Both the position numbers and the translations under genes were made by a program. From an uncultured Helicobacteraceae bacterium (lineage in GTDB: Bacteria > Campylobacterota > Campylobacteria > Campylobacterales > Helicobacteraceae), in NCBI GenBank assembly GCA_947176375.1, contig CAMWQM010000004.1:1-64000 (forward strand): a DNA stretch of 64,000 nt, given 5' to 3'. Under the pieces are notes generated by a model, which was given only the letters and a program-made list of their open reading frames with translations, did not search any database and was not told the origin of the DNA. Positions 40,203-50,176 of this stretch are shown here, in pieces. Every line of letters begins with the position of its first letter. Positions within the stretch are counted from its first letter, which is position 1.

Positions 40203-42393
40203 GTGCCTTAATTTTTCCTTCATAATCACTAGCATTTTTATATGGGCTTTCTGCTAATGGAGGCTCTTGAGCTTTGCTACTAATTGCACGATAACACACT
40301 CTTAATGTAGCAAGAAGCACGATAAATGTTATAGCCATAAATAATGCACAAAGAATTGCATTGATTAAGTTATTATTAGCTACTAAATTTGCACTAGCAG
40401 CCTCTTTATTTAGCTTTTCTTTTTCTGTATTATCGCTTGAACTTAATGCTTTATCTAATAGCTCATCTGCTTTTTGCTTTTGATTTTGATAAATTGCTAT
40501 GTGGCTAACAGCATCATGGACTTTTTCTCCATTTGCAGGTAGAAGCTTTTGCACACCAGCACTCATAGTAGATACTAATACCCAAACAACAGGTAGAACC
40601 ACAACCCAAGTTAATCTTCCTTTACCCATTTTAACCAAAACACTAACACCAAGAAGAAGTGCAATTCCAGCTAAGAGTTGATTGCTTACACCAAACAAAG
40701 TCCAAAGTGATTTTACCCCGCCTTGAGGGTCAGTGATCCCTTGATATAATATATATCCCCACGCTATTACACATATTAATGTTGCAATAATTCCCATAGG
40801 GTATGAACCAATATTTGCCATTGGTTTATAAATATTTCCTAGCACATCTTGCACCATAAATCTACCAGCCCTTGTTCCTGCATCAACGGCAGTTAATATA
40901 AATAGTGCTTCAAAAAGTATTGCAAAGTGATACCAAAATGCCATTGAACCATTATTAAATAAAGGCATTTCTGCAATAATGCTAGCAAATCCTATTGCAA
41001 AAGTAGGTGCTCCTCCTGTTCTACTTAAAATACTAGGTTCTCCAACTTCTTTTGTAAAAGCAATAATATCATTTGGAGTTATTTGAAAAATTCCATTTGC
41101 CCAGCCATTTATTGTATTTGCTGCTGCGGCAGCAGCGGCAGCATAACCCTCTGGATTATTTATTACATCAAGTCCGCTCATTCCTGCAGTTCCTAATCCC
41201 GCAGGTGCTACATTTATTGTAAAATAAAGACCTGGGGTTAGAATTATTGCTGCTATTAAAGCCATAACACCAACCATAGATTCCATAAGCATTGAGCCAT
41301 AACCTACCATTCTAGCATGAGATTCTTTTTCTAACATTTTTGGAGTTGTTCCACTAGATATTAAAGCATGGAATCCGCTTATAGCACCACAAGCAATGGT
41401 TATAAATAAGAATGGAAACAATTTTCCAGAAAATACAGGACCAGTTCCATTAATATACTCTGTAACACTAGGCATACTTACACTTGGCTGAACTATTAAA
41501 ATAGCTACTGCCATAAGCACAATAACACCAATTTTTAAAAATGTGCTTAAATAGTCGCGTGGGGCAAGTAAAAACCACACAGGTAAAATTGCAGCCACAA
41601 AACCATAAACTATCATAATATAAGTTAAATTAATTGGGCTTACTTTAAAAACTTCACTCCAATAAGGGTCAGAACCGATATGATTACCAAAATAAAGTGC
41701 TAAAATTAATAATACGAACCCTATCACACTAGCCTCGCCAATTTTTCCTGGGCGAATAAATCGCATATGAATTCCCATATATATTGCTATAGGAATTGTC
41801 ATTGCTATTGTAAATAATCCCCAAGGAGATTCTGCTAGTGCATTAACCACAACAAGTGCTAAAATTGCAATTATCAACATCATAATGCCTAAGATTCCTA
41901 TCATTGCGATAGTTCCTACACCCTTTCCTAGCTCCATTTTTATCATCTCTCCTAAGCTCTTTCCATCTCTTCTTGTAGATAAAAATAGCACTACAAAGTC
42001 ATGAACTGCTCCTGCTAGAACAACACCTACAACTAGCCAAATCATACTAGGTAAATATCCCATTTGCGCTGCAAGGATTGGACCTACTAATGGACCTGCA
42101 CCAGCTATTGCTGCAAAATGATGCCCAAAGAGCACTATTTTATTTGTAGGAACAAAATCTCTCCCATCATTCTTCACTACTGCAGGAGTAGCTCTATTAT
42201 CATCTAATCCTAACACCTTGTAAGCTATATATTTGCTATAAAATCTATACGCAATAGCATAAATACATACTGCTGCTACAACAAACCAAACTGCATTTAT
42301 ACTCTCACCTTTATGTAGTGCTAACACAGCAAAACACGAAGCACCAATAAAGGCTACAATAGCCCATAAAACATAACTTAACATTTTATTCAT
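40195..42393 (-). CDS. cstA: carbon starvation protein CstA, pyruvate/peptide transporter
   Basis: Large inner-membrane transporter of 732 residues with some 15-18 hydrophobic segments. Reported functions are pyruvate uptake and, in Campylobacter, peptide uptake. Family stretches include HHFAAIAGAGPLVGPILAAQ near residue 90 and GAISGFHALISSGTTPKM. An Ala-rich run (GYAAAAAAAANTI) sits near residue 420 and a soluble linker near 640-680. It has its own candidate promoter and is followed by ybdD. Confidence 0.95.
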   Translation of the reverse strand: MNKMLSYVLWAIVAFIGASCFAVLALHKGESINAVWFVVAAVCIYAIAYRFYSKYIAYKVLGLDDNRATPAVVKNDGRDFVPTNKIVLFGHHFAAIAGAGPLVGPILAAQMGYLPSMIWLVVGVVLAGAVHDFVVLFLSTRRDGKSLGEMIKMELGKGVGTIAMIGILGIMMLIIAILALVVVNALAESPWGLFTIAMTIPIAIYMGIHMRFIRPGKIGEASVIGFVLLILALYFGNHIGSDPYWSEVFKVSPINLTYIMIVYGFVAAILPVWFLLAPRDYLSTFLKIGVIVLMAVAILIVQPSVSMPSVTEYINGTGPVFSGKLFPFLFITIACGAISGFHALISSGTTPKMLEKESHARMVGYGSMLMESMVGVMALIAAIILTPGLYFTINVAPAGLGTAGMSGLDVINNPEGYAAAAAAAANTINGWANGIFQITPNDIIAFTKEVGEPSILSRTGGAPTFAIGFASIIAEMPLFNNGSMAFWYHFAILFEALFILTAVDAGTRAGRFMVQDVLGNIYKPMANIGSYPMGIIATLICVIAWGYILYQGITDPQGGVKSLWTLFGVSNQLLAGIALLLGVSVLVKMGKGRLTWVVVLPVVWVLVSTMSAGVQKLLPANGEKVHDAVSHIAIYQNQKQKADELLDKALSSSDNTEKEKLNKEAASANLVANNNLINAILCALFMAITFIVLLATLRVCYRAISSKAQEPPLAESPYKNASDYEGKIKAHG

Positions 42394-42439
42394 TCTTACC
42401 CCTTATTCTTAATTTTAAGCTTTAAAATAAAGCCCATAA

Positions 42440-42445
42440 ATTATA
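42440..42445 (-). promoter_or_regulatory. candidate -10 box for cstA
   Basis: TATAAT on the minus strand, 47 bases before the cstA ATG. The rest of the 341-base gap up to leuA (42446-42734) is AT-rich. It contains a 9-bp inverted repeat (GGTAGTTAT near 42571, ATAACTACC near 42645) too widely spaced to be a terminator. Confidence 0.4.
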
Positions 42446-42734
42446 TAATAATCAAAATAAATATTGTATTTATGGAAGCTATTATGATATTTAGTAGGTT
42501 ATTAAGTTACGATATTATATAATTTTATTAGAAGCTATATCTAAAATAAAAATCTTTTAATAATTAAGATATATGGTAGTTATTTTTATTACAATAAATC
42601 ATATCCAAATAAGTTATAAACTTATAAATTTAAACTATAACTACCTTAAAAACAATATATTTTATTTAAAATAGATTCTAAATGCTAAAATTTATTTGCC
42701 ACTAAAGCAAATAGATTTATTATAGAATCTTTTT

Positions 42735-44288
42735 CTATCTAAAAAGCATAGTGCCATCTTTATTTGCAATTAAATCTTTCATACTTAAATAGCTATTTAA
42801 TGCACTAATATATGCCTTTGCAGTCGCACTCATAGTATCTATATCAAGCCCATGCCCAATTAAAGCTGGTTTATTTGGCTCAAATTCTACCTTTACTACC
42901 ACTTTAGCAAGAGCATCTTTTCCACTTGTAACAGAGCATACTTTGTAATCTTTTAGTTTTCCTTGAAAACCACTAATTCTATCAATGCTTTTTAAGATAC
43001 AATCCACAGCTCCATTTCCTAAAGCACTATCACTATACTCAACATCTTCTTTAAAAATACTTGTTGCAGCACAAAACTTCCCACTAGAGCAGATACTCAC
43101 TTGAAGCATATTTAGTCTAAAAACTTTAGGAATATGCGTAGTCTCCTCCCCTAAAATCTCTCTTAAATCATCATCGAAAATATCTTTTTTGCTATCGCAT
43201 AAAATCTTAAACTTATTAAAAGCATTATCCAATTCATCATCATTTAATATAAAGCCCAAAATCTTAGCTTTATCTTTAAATGCTGCTCTACCTGAATGCT
43301 TTCCTAATACAAGTGTGGAATCTAGTTCAATTCCTATATCACTAGGATTGATTATCTCATAAGTTTCTTTATTTTTTAACATTCCATCTTGATGGATTCC
43401 ACTTTCGTGTGCAAAAGCATTTTTCCCTACGATTGCCTTATTTGGCTGTGGATTAATCCCTGTAATATCACTAACAAGCTTGCTTGTTGGATAAATTTCT
43501 TTTGTGTTTATATTTGTATCAAAATCACTAAAAAAATCTCTCCTAGTTTTAATACTCATAATAACTTCTTCTAGTGAAGTATTTCCTGCTCTCTCCCCTA
43601 ATCCATTAATCGTGCATTCAATTTGTCTTGCACCATTTTTAATAGCTTCTAGCGAATTTGCTGTAGCTAATCCCAAATCATTGTGGCAATGGATAGAAAT
43701 AATGGCTCGGTTATTTACAAAATCACTTAATTCTTTAATAATTTTTCCAATTTCATTTGGAAGTCGATAACCAACCGTATCTGGAATATTTAGCGTAGTA
43801 GCTCCTGCGCTTATCACTGCATCTAATATCTCTTTTAAAAAACCAATATCACTTCTACATGCATCTTCGCAAGAAAATTCAACATCTTCACACAAACTCT
43901 TTGCCAAACTCACTGCACTAATTGCTCTTTTTATCACTTCATCTGGCTTCATTTTTAGTTTATATTCCATATGAATAGGACTTGTAGCTATAAAAGTATG
44001 AATTCTTTTATTTTTAGCAGGTGCAATGGCTTTACTTGCTGTGATAATATCATTGTCCAATGCCCTTGAAAGAGAGCATACGCAAGAGTTTTTCATAACT
44101 TGAGCTATTTTACTTATAGCCTCAAAATCACCTGGACTTGATGCAGCAAATCCTGCTTCAATAACATCTACACCTAGTTTTTCAAGCTGAATTGCTAACT
44201 TAATCTTTTCTTCTATATTCATAGAAGCACCAGGACTTTGCTCACCATCTCTTAAAGTAGTATCAAAAATTTTTATTATATCTTTCAT
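42735..44288 (-). CDS. leuA: 2-isopropylmalate synthase
   Basis: First committed step of leucine synthesis, joining acetyl-CoA and 2-ketoisovalerate. The 517 residues contain [17 protein letters not shown] at the start, the metal-binding [27 protein letters not shown], and a C-terminal LeuA allosteric domain (about 385-517) for leucine feedback. leuBCD are not in this window. The 170-base region upstream holds a candidate promoter at 44393-44398. Confidence 0.95.
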   Translation of the reverse strand: MKDIIKIFDTTLRDGEQSPGASMNIEEKIKLAIQLEKLGVDVIEAGFAASSPGDFEAISKIAQVMKNSCVCSLSRALDNDIITASKAIAPAKNKRIHTFIATSPIHMEYKLKMKPDEVIKRAISAVSLAKSLCEDVEFSCEDACRSDIGFLKEILDAVISAGATTLNIPDTVGYRLPNEIGKIIKELSDFVNNRAIISIHCHNDLGLATANSLEAIKNGARQIECTINGLGERAGNTSLEEVIMSIKTRRDFFSDFDTNINTKEIYPTSKLVSDITGINPQPNKAIVGKNAFAHESGIHQDGMLKNKETYEIINPSDIGIELDSTLVLGKHSGRAAFKDKAKILGFILNDDELDNAFNKFKILCDSKKDIFDDDLREILGEETTHIPKVFRLNMLQVSICSSGKFCAATSIFKEDVEYSDSALGNGAVDCILKSIDRISGFQGKLKDYKVCSVTSGKDALAKVVVKVEFEPNKPALIGHGLDIDTMSATAKAYISALNSYLSMKDLIANKDGTMLFR

Positions 44289-44392
44289 TTATTTTCCTTA
44301 AAATATTGTTTTTTATGTTTATTAAATAAATTTAAAGGCAGGGATTATCGCAGCAACAGACTTTTAATACACTTTGTAAAAATAAAAAAATT

Positions 44393-44398
44393 ATTATA
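44393..44398 (-). promoter_or_regulatory. candidate -10 box for leuA
   Basis: TATAAT on the minus strand, about 105 bases before the leuA ATG. The resulting leader of roughly 95 bases contains a GC-richer patch around 44336-44360. Confidence 0.35.
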
Positions 44399-44458
44399 AA
44401 ACACTATTTCCTCCAAAAATTAAGCCCTCATACTATCAATTTTTAAATAATTTTAAAC

Positions 44459-45172
44459 TTAAGAGTTATTAGTTTTTTTAAAAAATACCTTTGCAATGAG
44501 AACATATAGACATCTAAGAAGCCCAAAAACTATATAGAGACTAATACAAGTAAATATTATCTCCATAGGACGAATGAAAATTGCCGCAAGAATGATTATT
44601 AAAAATATCATTTTGGCTAGATTCCACTTTGTATGCTTAAAATTAGGATACCTAACATTACTAACCATTAAGATACCAATCAAAAATGCCGCCACAAGAA
44701 GTATGAAACTATGATTTGAAAAGATCGCATAACGTTTTTCTAGCACTATCATTGCAACCACAAAAATAGCAGCAGAAGGTATGGGAAGTCCTATAAAATA
44801 TCTGCTAGATTCATCACTTGTAGTAATATTAAATCTAGCAAGTCTAATAGCTCCAAACACCACAAATAAACAGCTAGTCATAGCTCCAAATCGCCCATAA
44901 GAATGCCCTATTGAAAAATATAATAACATCGCGGGAGCACAACCAAAAGCAATCACATCACAAAGCGAATCAAACTCTACACCAAATTTTGAAGATGTAT
45001 TAGTCATTCTAGCTACCCTACCATCTAATCCATCTAAAATCATTGAGACTACAACAAACCAGCAGGCAAATTCAATCTTTCCATTCGAAGCATAAATTAT
45101 GCTCAAAATTCCAAGAAACGCACTTGTAGCTGTAAAAAGATTTGGGATTATATAAAATGGGTTGATTTTCAT
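44459..45172 (-). CDS. pssA: CDP-diacylglycerol-serine O-phosphatidyltransferase
   Basis: Membrane enzyme making phosphatidylserine from CDP-diacylglycerol and serine. The CDP-alcohol phosphatidyltransferase signature, DGLDGRVAR ... SKFGVEFDSLCD, lies near residues 47-74 with all Asp residues present. About six to eight membrane helices; 237 residues. Its start overlaps the stop of the PSD-like gene by four bases. Confidence 0.93.
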   Translation of the reverse strand: MKINPFYIIPNLFTATSAFLGILSIIYASNGKIEFACWFVVVSMILDGLDGRVARMTNTSSKFGVEFDSLCDVIAFGCAPAMLLYFSIGHSYGRFGAMTSCLFVVFGAIRLARFNITTSDESSRYFIGLPIPSAAIFVVAMIVLEKRYAIFSNHSFILLVAAFLIGILMVSNVRYPNFKHTKWNLAKMIFLIIILAAIFIRPMEIIFTCISLYIVFGLLRCLYVLIAKVFFKKTNNS

Positions 45173-45801
45173 AATAATTTTCCTATTAGAGTTTCTCCAG
45201 CAAATAAATTATCTCCTATCTGCACATTAATCTTGCAAGGCTTGTACAAAGTTAAAATAAAATATCCATATTTCATAAAGCCTAACCTATCGCCTGCAAA
45301 TGCAGAATCTATCTCATAAATATTAGCTTTGTTCCAAATTTCTGGCATTAAAGTGATAGTATAAATAGTCTTATCCTCCATAATACCCTTAATAAAATGC
45401 TTTGTATTTAATAATTCTTTTAAAGATGAATTATTTTTAATAAATAAACCATATCTAAATTTAGATTCTATTTTGTCAATATATGTGGGGGTTCTAAAGA
45501 TTCCATTATCAAAAAAGTTAATTTTTATTTTTATTGACGTGCTATTATCTTTGATAATTATATCTTTAATTATCCCATCACAAGGGGCTAATATAGAATC
45601 TTTTTCTCTATAACTCGCTATTCGTTCAGTATTTCTAAAAATAAATACAACAAATATCAATACAATAAAGACAAATAAAGCAAGTATTTCTAAATGTATA
45701 AAGATGAATACCAAAATTAAAATAATGCAAAATAATATGGTCTTAATACCCTCTCTTGCGATAACTTGTGCAATGGTTTGCTTCTCTTTTGGTTTATTCA
45801 A
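45169..45801 (-). CDS. PSD-like membrane protein without the pyruvoyl serine
   Basis: Protein of 210 residues related to short phosphatidylserine decarboxylases. Two N-terminal membrane helices (about 19-55) are followed by the family segments FRNTERIASYREKDSILAPCDG, FFDNGIFRTP and FAGDRLGFMKYGYF. The self-cleavage Gly-Ser of active enzymes reads Gly179-Tyr180 here, so a pyruvoyl group cannot form by the known route. A true psd is present at 32 kb. A similar gene occupies this place in H. pylori (between ftsH and pssA). It is coupled to pssA, so a scaffold or regulatory role in phosphatidylserine synthesis is a reasonable guess. Confidence 0.75.
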   Translation of the reverse strand: MNKPKEKQTIAQVIAREGIKTILFCIILILVFIFIHLEILALFVFIVLIFVVFIFRNTERIASYREKDSILAPCDGIIKDIIIKDNSTSIKIKINFFDNGIFRTPTYIDKIESKFRYGLFIKNNSSLKELLNTKHFIKGIMEDKTIYTITLMPEIWNKANIYEIDSAFAGDRLGFMKYGYFILTLYKPCKINVQIGDNLFAGETLIGKLL

Positions 45802-45858
45802 TGCTTATATCCTAATTCAATTTAAAGCCTAAATAGACTAAATAAATCTATTTTAGTT

Positions 45859-47763
45859 TTATTCCTCTGTGTTTTCTCTTGCAATAAGCCTACTTTCTAG
45901 CTCATTTTTACCCTCAAACTCGCTAACAATCTCTCTTACCCTATTTCCAGCAATTACTTCTTTTTCAAATAATTCATTAACTATCATCTCAACAGCCTCT
46001 CTATAGTCCTCTAATGTGCTTTTTACAAAGTTATATCTATCATTTAATGTATTTTTTATGAAGCTATCCATTCCTTCAGCCATTTTTTCACTAAATTCTC
46101 TTTGATTGCCAAGTCCTCCACCCAAAAAGGCATTTCTAGGCTTTTCTAACACCATTAGTCCGCTTACATCTGTCATTCCATAATAGCTAATCATAGATTT
46201 TAAAATATCAGTGGCTCGTTCCAAATCGTTACTTGCACCCGTTGAAATCTCTCCTAAAAATACATCTTCAGCTGCTCTACCGCTTAAAAGAACATCAACC
46301 TCAGCAATCAACTCGTGCTTTTGCATTAAATAGCGGTTTTCCTCTGGTGTATGAAGTGTATATCCAAGTGCAGCCATACCACGTGGAATTATAGAAACTT
46401 TATTCACAGGGTGAGCACCTTTTGTCATCTCTGCTATGATTGCATGTCCGCATTCGTGATATGCTACAATTTTTTTCTCCTTTGGGGAAATTCTGCGAGA
46501 TTTTTTCTCTAATCCCGCAATACTTCGCTCTATTGCCTCTTTAAAATCCTGCTGTGTAACTTCTTTCTTATTCGCTCTACCTGCCAAAAGTGCAGCTTCA
46601 TTAATAATATTTGCTAAATCTGCCCCTGCAAGTCCCGCTGTAAATCTAGCAATCTCGTGTAAATCCACATCTCTAGCAAGCTTGACAGATTTTATATGCA
46701 CTTTTAATATCTCAACTCTTCCATTAAAATCTGGCTTATCCACCAAAACCTGTCTATCAAATCGTCCTGGACGAAGCAGTGCAGGGTCAAGCACTTCAGG
46801 GCGGTTTGTAGCAGCAAGGACTATAACAGGAGAAGAATCTGAACTAAAGCCATCCATTTCTGCTAAAAGCTGGTTTAGCGTCTGTTCCCTCTCATCATTT
46901 CCACTAATCATTCCACCTGCTGCACGACTTTTTCCTATTGCATCAATTTCATCGATAAAAATGATACTAGGAGCTTCTTTTTTTGCCATTTCAAATAAAT
47001 CTCTAACTCTGCTTGCTCCAAGCCCTACAAACATTTCAATAAAGCTACTTCCGCTCATTGAAAAAAACGGCACATTCGCTTCACCTGCCACAGCCTTTGC
47101 AAGAAGTGTTTTTCCAGTTCCAGGAGGTCCAACTAATAGCACACCTTTTGGAATCTTTGCCCCAATATTTGCATATCTATCAGGGTATTTTAGAAAATCT
47201 ACTATTTCTATAACTTCTTCTTTTGCCTCTTTGTTTCCTGCCATATCATCAAATTTTACTTTTGGTTTTTCGGCATTTACAAGCTTTCGTGAATTACCCA
47301 TACCAAAGATTCCATTTCCCATATTTTTTTGCATTCTACTTGCAATAAACATCCACAATCCAAGTATAATAAACACAGGAATGAGCCAACCTAGCATATC
47401 AGTAAACCAATTTGTCTCACTAAAACCACTATAAGGGATATTATTAGAATCTAAAAGAGGAACAAGTGAGTTATCGCTTACTTTTCTTACATTATAAGTA
47501 ACTTTTTGCCCATTGATAATGCCTTGAGCTTTTATCATTGTTTGTCCTATGCTAACTTGCTCTATTTCTTTATTTTCAATCATCTTTTTTAGCTCATAAT
47601 AGCTTACACTTTTTACAGCTCCACTACTTAAAAATCCGCCACCTTCACCAAAAGAGAGAGCTTTAAAAGCTAAAATTACAACGATTGTAAAAATAGCAAA
47701 TATTATTATAGGATTCCCATTTATTGGATTATTTGGTTTATTATTTTGATTATTTTCTCTCAT
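45859..47763 (-). CDS. ftsH: ATP-dependent zinc metalloprotease FtsH
   Basis: Membrane AAA+ protease that degrades short-lived and misfolded membrane proteins. The 634 residues have two N-terminal membrane helices (around 18-36 and 120-140), Walker [10 protein letters not shown] at 211-219, Walker [12 protein letters not shown], and the zinc site YHECGHAI. The length is normal. It sits 9 bases after prmA and before the PSD-like gene. Confidence 0.97.
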   Translation of the reverse strand: MRENNQNNKPNNPINGNPIIIFAIFTIVVILAFKALSFGEGGGFLSSGAVKSVSYYELKKMIENKEIEQVSIGQTMIKAQGIINGQKVTYNVRKVSDNSLVPLLDSNNIPYSGFSETNWFTDMLGWLIPVFIILGLWMFIASRMQKNMGNGIFGMGNSRKLVNAEKPKVKFDDMAGNKEAKEEVIEIVDFLKYPDRYANIGAKIPKGVLLVGPPGTGKTLLAKAVAGEANVPFFSMSGSSFIEMFVGLGASRVRDLFEMAKKEAPSIIFIDEIDAIGKSRAAGGMISGNDEREQTLNQLLAEMDGFSSDSSPVIVLAATNRPEVLDPALLRPGRFDRQVLVDKPDFNGRVEILKVHIKSVKLARDVDLHEIARFTAGLAGADLANIINEAALLAGRANKKEVTQQDFKEAIERSIAGLEKKSRRISPKEKKIVAYHECGHAIIAEMTKGAHPVNKVSIIPRGMAALGYTLHTPEENRYLMQKHELIAEVDVLLSGRAAEDVFLGEISTGASNDLERATDILKSMISYYGMTDVSGLMVLEKPRNAFLGGGLGNQREFSEKMAEGMDSFIKNTLNDRYNFVKSTLEDYREAVEMIVNELFEKEVIAGNRVREIVSEFEGKNELESRLIARENTEE

Positions 47764-47772
47764 TAATTTTCC

Positions 47773-48855
47773 TTAAATTTTTAATAATTTTAAACAAATC
47801 CATTCATCTTGTTTTTTTCTTTCTAACATTTTTAATCCCTTAAAATACTCTAATAAATCCTCTTCATATTTATCTAAAATCCCAGATAAAATTAAAATTC
47901 CATTATCTTTAAGAGATGAGATTAAATTACTTTTCTGTTCTATAATCACAGATGCAAGAATATTAGCCACAACTATATCAAATTTTTCATTTTTATTTAT
48001 AGTGCCAAGCCATATTTGTGTAATTGTAGCATTATTTTTTGCAAAATTTTTCTTTGCCTCATTTATTGACAATTCATCTATATCACAAAGAGATACAATA
48101 GCTCCTAGCTTATTTGCACAAAGCGATAAAATTCCACTTCCGCAACCAACATCAAGCAAAGTGGTTGATTTATCAATATCGCAAGTTTGAAACATTTGTA
48201 AGCACATAAAAGTAGTGCTATGATGTCCGCTACCAAATGCCAAAGATGGCTCTAAAACAATATCTATAATGCAATCATTTAAATCTAATTTCTGGCTAGA
48301 TTTGGAATCTAGTGGAGACTTAATTGATTTGGCGGAATTTTTAGATTTGTCTTTATTAATTTCACTATTAAGGCTATAATCTAAAAATTGCATATTAGAT
48401 TCTAATGTGGAATCTACTTTAGTTTCTAAAGATTCTAAATATGAAGCACACCAAGGCGGACGAATATAGAATCTATCACAAATTATAGGAGTGATAGAAT
48501 TTTTATACTCATTAATCCAATCTTTGTTTTCCTTTTTTATTGTGCTATGCGTGTAAATTACCTGTTCATTGTTAATATTGCTTAAATGTGTAGATAAAAA
48601 ATTTAAATGATTTAGTAAAGAATCTATAATATCTTTATCTGTGCGGATTATTATGCTTGTGGTGGATTGTGCTTTGGCTTCTGTGGATTCTAGCTCTATA
48701 GCTGTGCTTATTTCATTTGCTATTTCTAAATTTCCTATGTTTTGTGAATGTTGCACAATTTCTATTGCTTCGTTTGTAAAATCTGCTATCTCACTAATAA
48801 ATAAATCACAAAATTTATTTGGCGTAATGCAAATCTCAAAATAAAATTCATTCAT
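47773..48855 (-). CDS. prmA: ribosomal protein L11 methyltransferase with a low-complexity insert
   Basis: Trimethylates ribosomal protein L11. The methyltransferase domain has LDVGCGSGILSL and the preceding EPSLAFGSGHHSTT, both diagnostic of PrmA, and VVANILASVI. The protein is 360 residues. An insertion of about 45 residues near 145-190 (STLESNMQFLDYS ... SPLDSKSSQKLDL) is Ser, Asp and Lys rich and encoded by repeated GATTCTA-type words. It falls just before the catalytic domain, where it would form a loop. Confidence 0.92.
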   Translation of the reverse strand: MNEFYFEICITPNKFCDLFISEIADFTNEAIEIVQHSQNIGNLEIANEISTAIELESTEAKAQSTTSIIIRTDKDIIDSLLNHLNFLSTHLSNINNEQVIYTHSTIKKENKDWINEYKNSITPIICDRFYIRPPWCASYLESLETKVDSTLESNMQFLDYSLNSEINKDKSKNSAKSIKSPLDSKSSQKLDLNDCIIDIVLEPSLAFGSGHHSTTFMCLQMFQTCDIDKSTTLLDVGCGSGILSLCANKLGAIVSLCDIDELSINEAKKNFAKNNATITQIWLGTINKNEKFDIVVANILASVIIEQKSNLISSLKDNGILILSGILDKYEEDLLEYFKGLKMLERKKQDEWICLKLLKI

Positions 48856-48861
48856 AATATA

Positions 48862-49242
48862 TCAAATATTATCATTTATACCTAAAACAACTTCTAGTTT
48901 CTCCTTTAGAACTTGTGGAGTAAAAGGCTTTACTATATAGTTATTAACTCCTGCCTTTAGCGCAGTAATAACTTCAGCTTTGCCACCCTCTGTTGTAACC
49001 ATAATTATAGGAATATCAACGAATCTCTGGTCAGCACGAACCTTTTTTACCAAATCTAACCCATTCATCTCTGGCATATTCCAATCTGTGATTAAAACCT
49101 TTATGCCCTCTATTGTATCCATTATTTCCCATGCCTGCAAACCATGCTCAGCTTCTAAAATATCCTCATAGCCTAGTCTTTGAAGTGTATTTTTTATAAT
49201 TCTTCTCATTGTAGAGCTATCATCAACAACAAGTAATTTCAA
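48862..49242 (-). CDS. cheY: chemotaxis response regulator CheY
   Basis: Single-domain receiver of 126 residues that binds the flagellar switch when phosphorylated by CheA. The acidic pocket (Asp7-Asp8), phosphoacceptor Asp53 in LITDWNMPEMNG, the TTEGG switch threonine and the lysine of YIVKPF are all in place. It is 6 bases upstream of prmA, an arrangement known in H. pylori. Confidence 0.95.
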   Translation of the reverse strand: MKLLVVDDSSTMRRIIKNTLQRLGYEDILEAEHGLQAWEIMDTIEGIKVLITDWNMPEMNGLDLVKKVRADQRFVDIPIIMVTTEGGKAEVITALKAGVNNYIVKPFTPQVLKEKLEVVLGINDNI

Positions 49243-49308
49243 TTTTCTATCCTTTTAGTTAAGCAAATAAGCTTATAATATTACCATAATTAATCTTAAT
49301 TTTTTAAA

Positions 49309-50025
49309 CTAATATTTTTTAAAAATTTCTCTCAAGTCTATCTTCCCCTCATAAAAAGCCTTTCCGACAATAACTCCACTAATTTTATTGCTATTTTGTA
49401 ACAATTCTAAATCTCTTTTTGTGCTAAAACCACCACTTGCAATAGTTGGAATCCCACTTGCCTCAAAAATCTCTTCGCTAAAGTTTAGATTTATCCCATC
49501 TAGTGTGCCATCTCTATTTATATCTGTGCAAATTATAGCCTCAATATTGCTATCTCTAAATGTAACTGCAAAATCAAATGCCTTAATTTTGCCTGTATTA
49601 GCCCAGCCCTCTGTTGAGACGAAGCCATCTCTTGCATCGATTCCTAGAACAATTCTATATTTTTTAGCCATTTGTTTTGCAAAATCCATATTTTTGAGTG
49701 CGATTGAACCTAAAATAACTCTATCTATTCCTAGATTCAAATATCTCTTTATTGTATCTTCATCTCTTATTCCTCCGCCTAGCTCTATTTTTAAATTGCA
49801 AGATTTACGAATATGTTCTATTATTTTTAGATTCTTTGGGCTTCCAGCAAATGCACCATTTAAATCAACAATATGTATCCACTCTGCCCCAAAGTCTTCA
49901 AACTGCTTTGCAAAATCAACTGCCTCTCCATAAATTTTAGCACTTTGCATTTCACCTTTAAAAAGTCTTACAGCTTTGCCATCTTTTAAATCTATCGCTG
50001 GTATTATTATCATCTTTTGCTCCAA
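49309..50025 (-). CDS. hisA: phosphoribosylformimino-AICAR-phosphate isomerase
   Basis: Fourth step of histidine synthesis; a TIM barrel of 238 residues. Starts [19 protein letters not shown] with catalytic Asp in AIDLKDG, and carries the second catalytic region [15 protein letters not shown] and the phosphate loop [14 protein letters not shown]. pylori lacks the his pathway while several enterohepatic species have it, which supports a non-pylori host. No other his gene is nearby. Confidence 0.94.
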   Translation of the reverse strand: MEQKMIIIPAIDLKDGKAVRLFKGEMQSAKIYGEAVDFAKQFEDFGAEWIHIVDLNGAFAGSPKNLKIIEHIRKSCNLKIELGGGIRDEDTIKRYLNLGIDRVILGSIALKNMDFAKQMAKKYRIVLGIDARDGFVSTEGWANTGKIKAFDFAVTFRDSNIEAIICTDINRDGTLDGINLNFSEEIFEASGIPTIASGGFSTKRDLELLQNSNKISGVIVGKAFYEGKIDLREIFKKY

Positions 50026-50176
50026 ATTTTAAAAACTAAAAGACTAACTAAACTTTACATAAATTTATATAAATATTAAGATTTAGTTTTTGGCTAATTT
50101 TGATTTTAATTAAGTTTCAAAAGTAGCTAACTTGCACTTTAAATTATATAGAATCTTAAAAACTAAAATATAAAAA

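Noticed and set aside
42571..42655. Widely spaced GGTAGTTAT inverted repeat as the leuA terminator
   Set aside because: Arms are about 60 bases apart with no U-tract.
44289..44392. leuA leader peptide with CTG TTG CTG codons followed by a stop, as an attenuator
   Set aside because: No usable start codon precedes the run and no clear terminator/antiterminator pair is visible.
46682..47434. 250-codon open frame on the plus strand opposite ftsH
   Set aside because: Antisense shadow of a strongly conserved gene; Ser/Pro-rich composition with no domain and no ribosome site.
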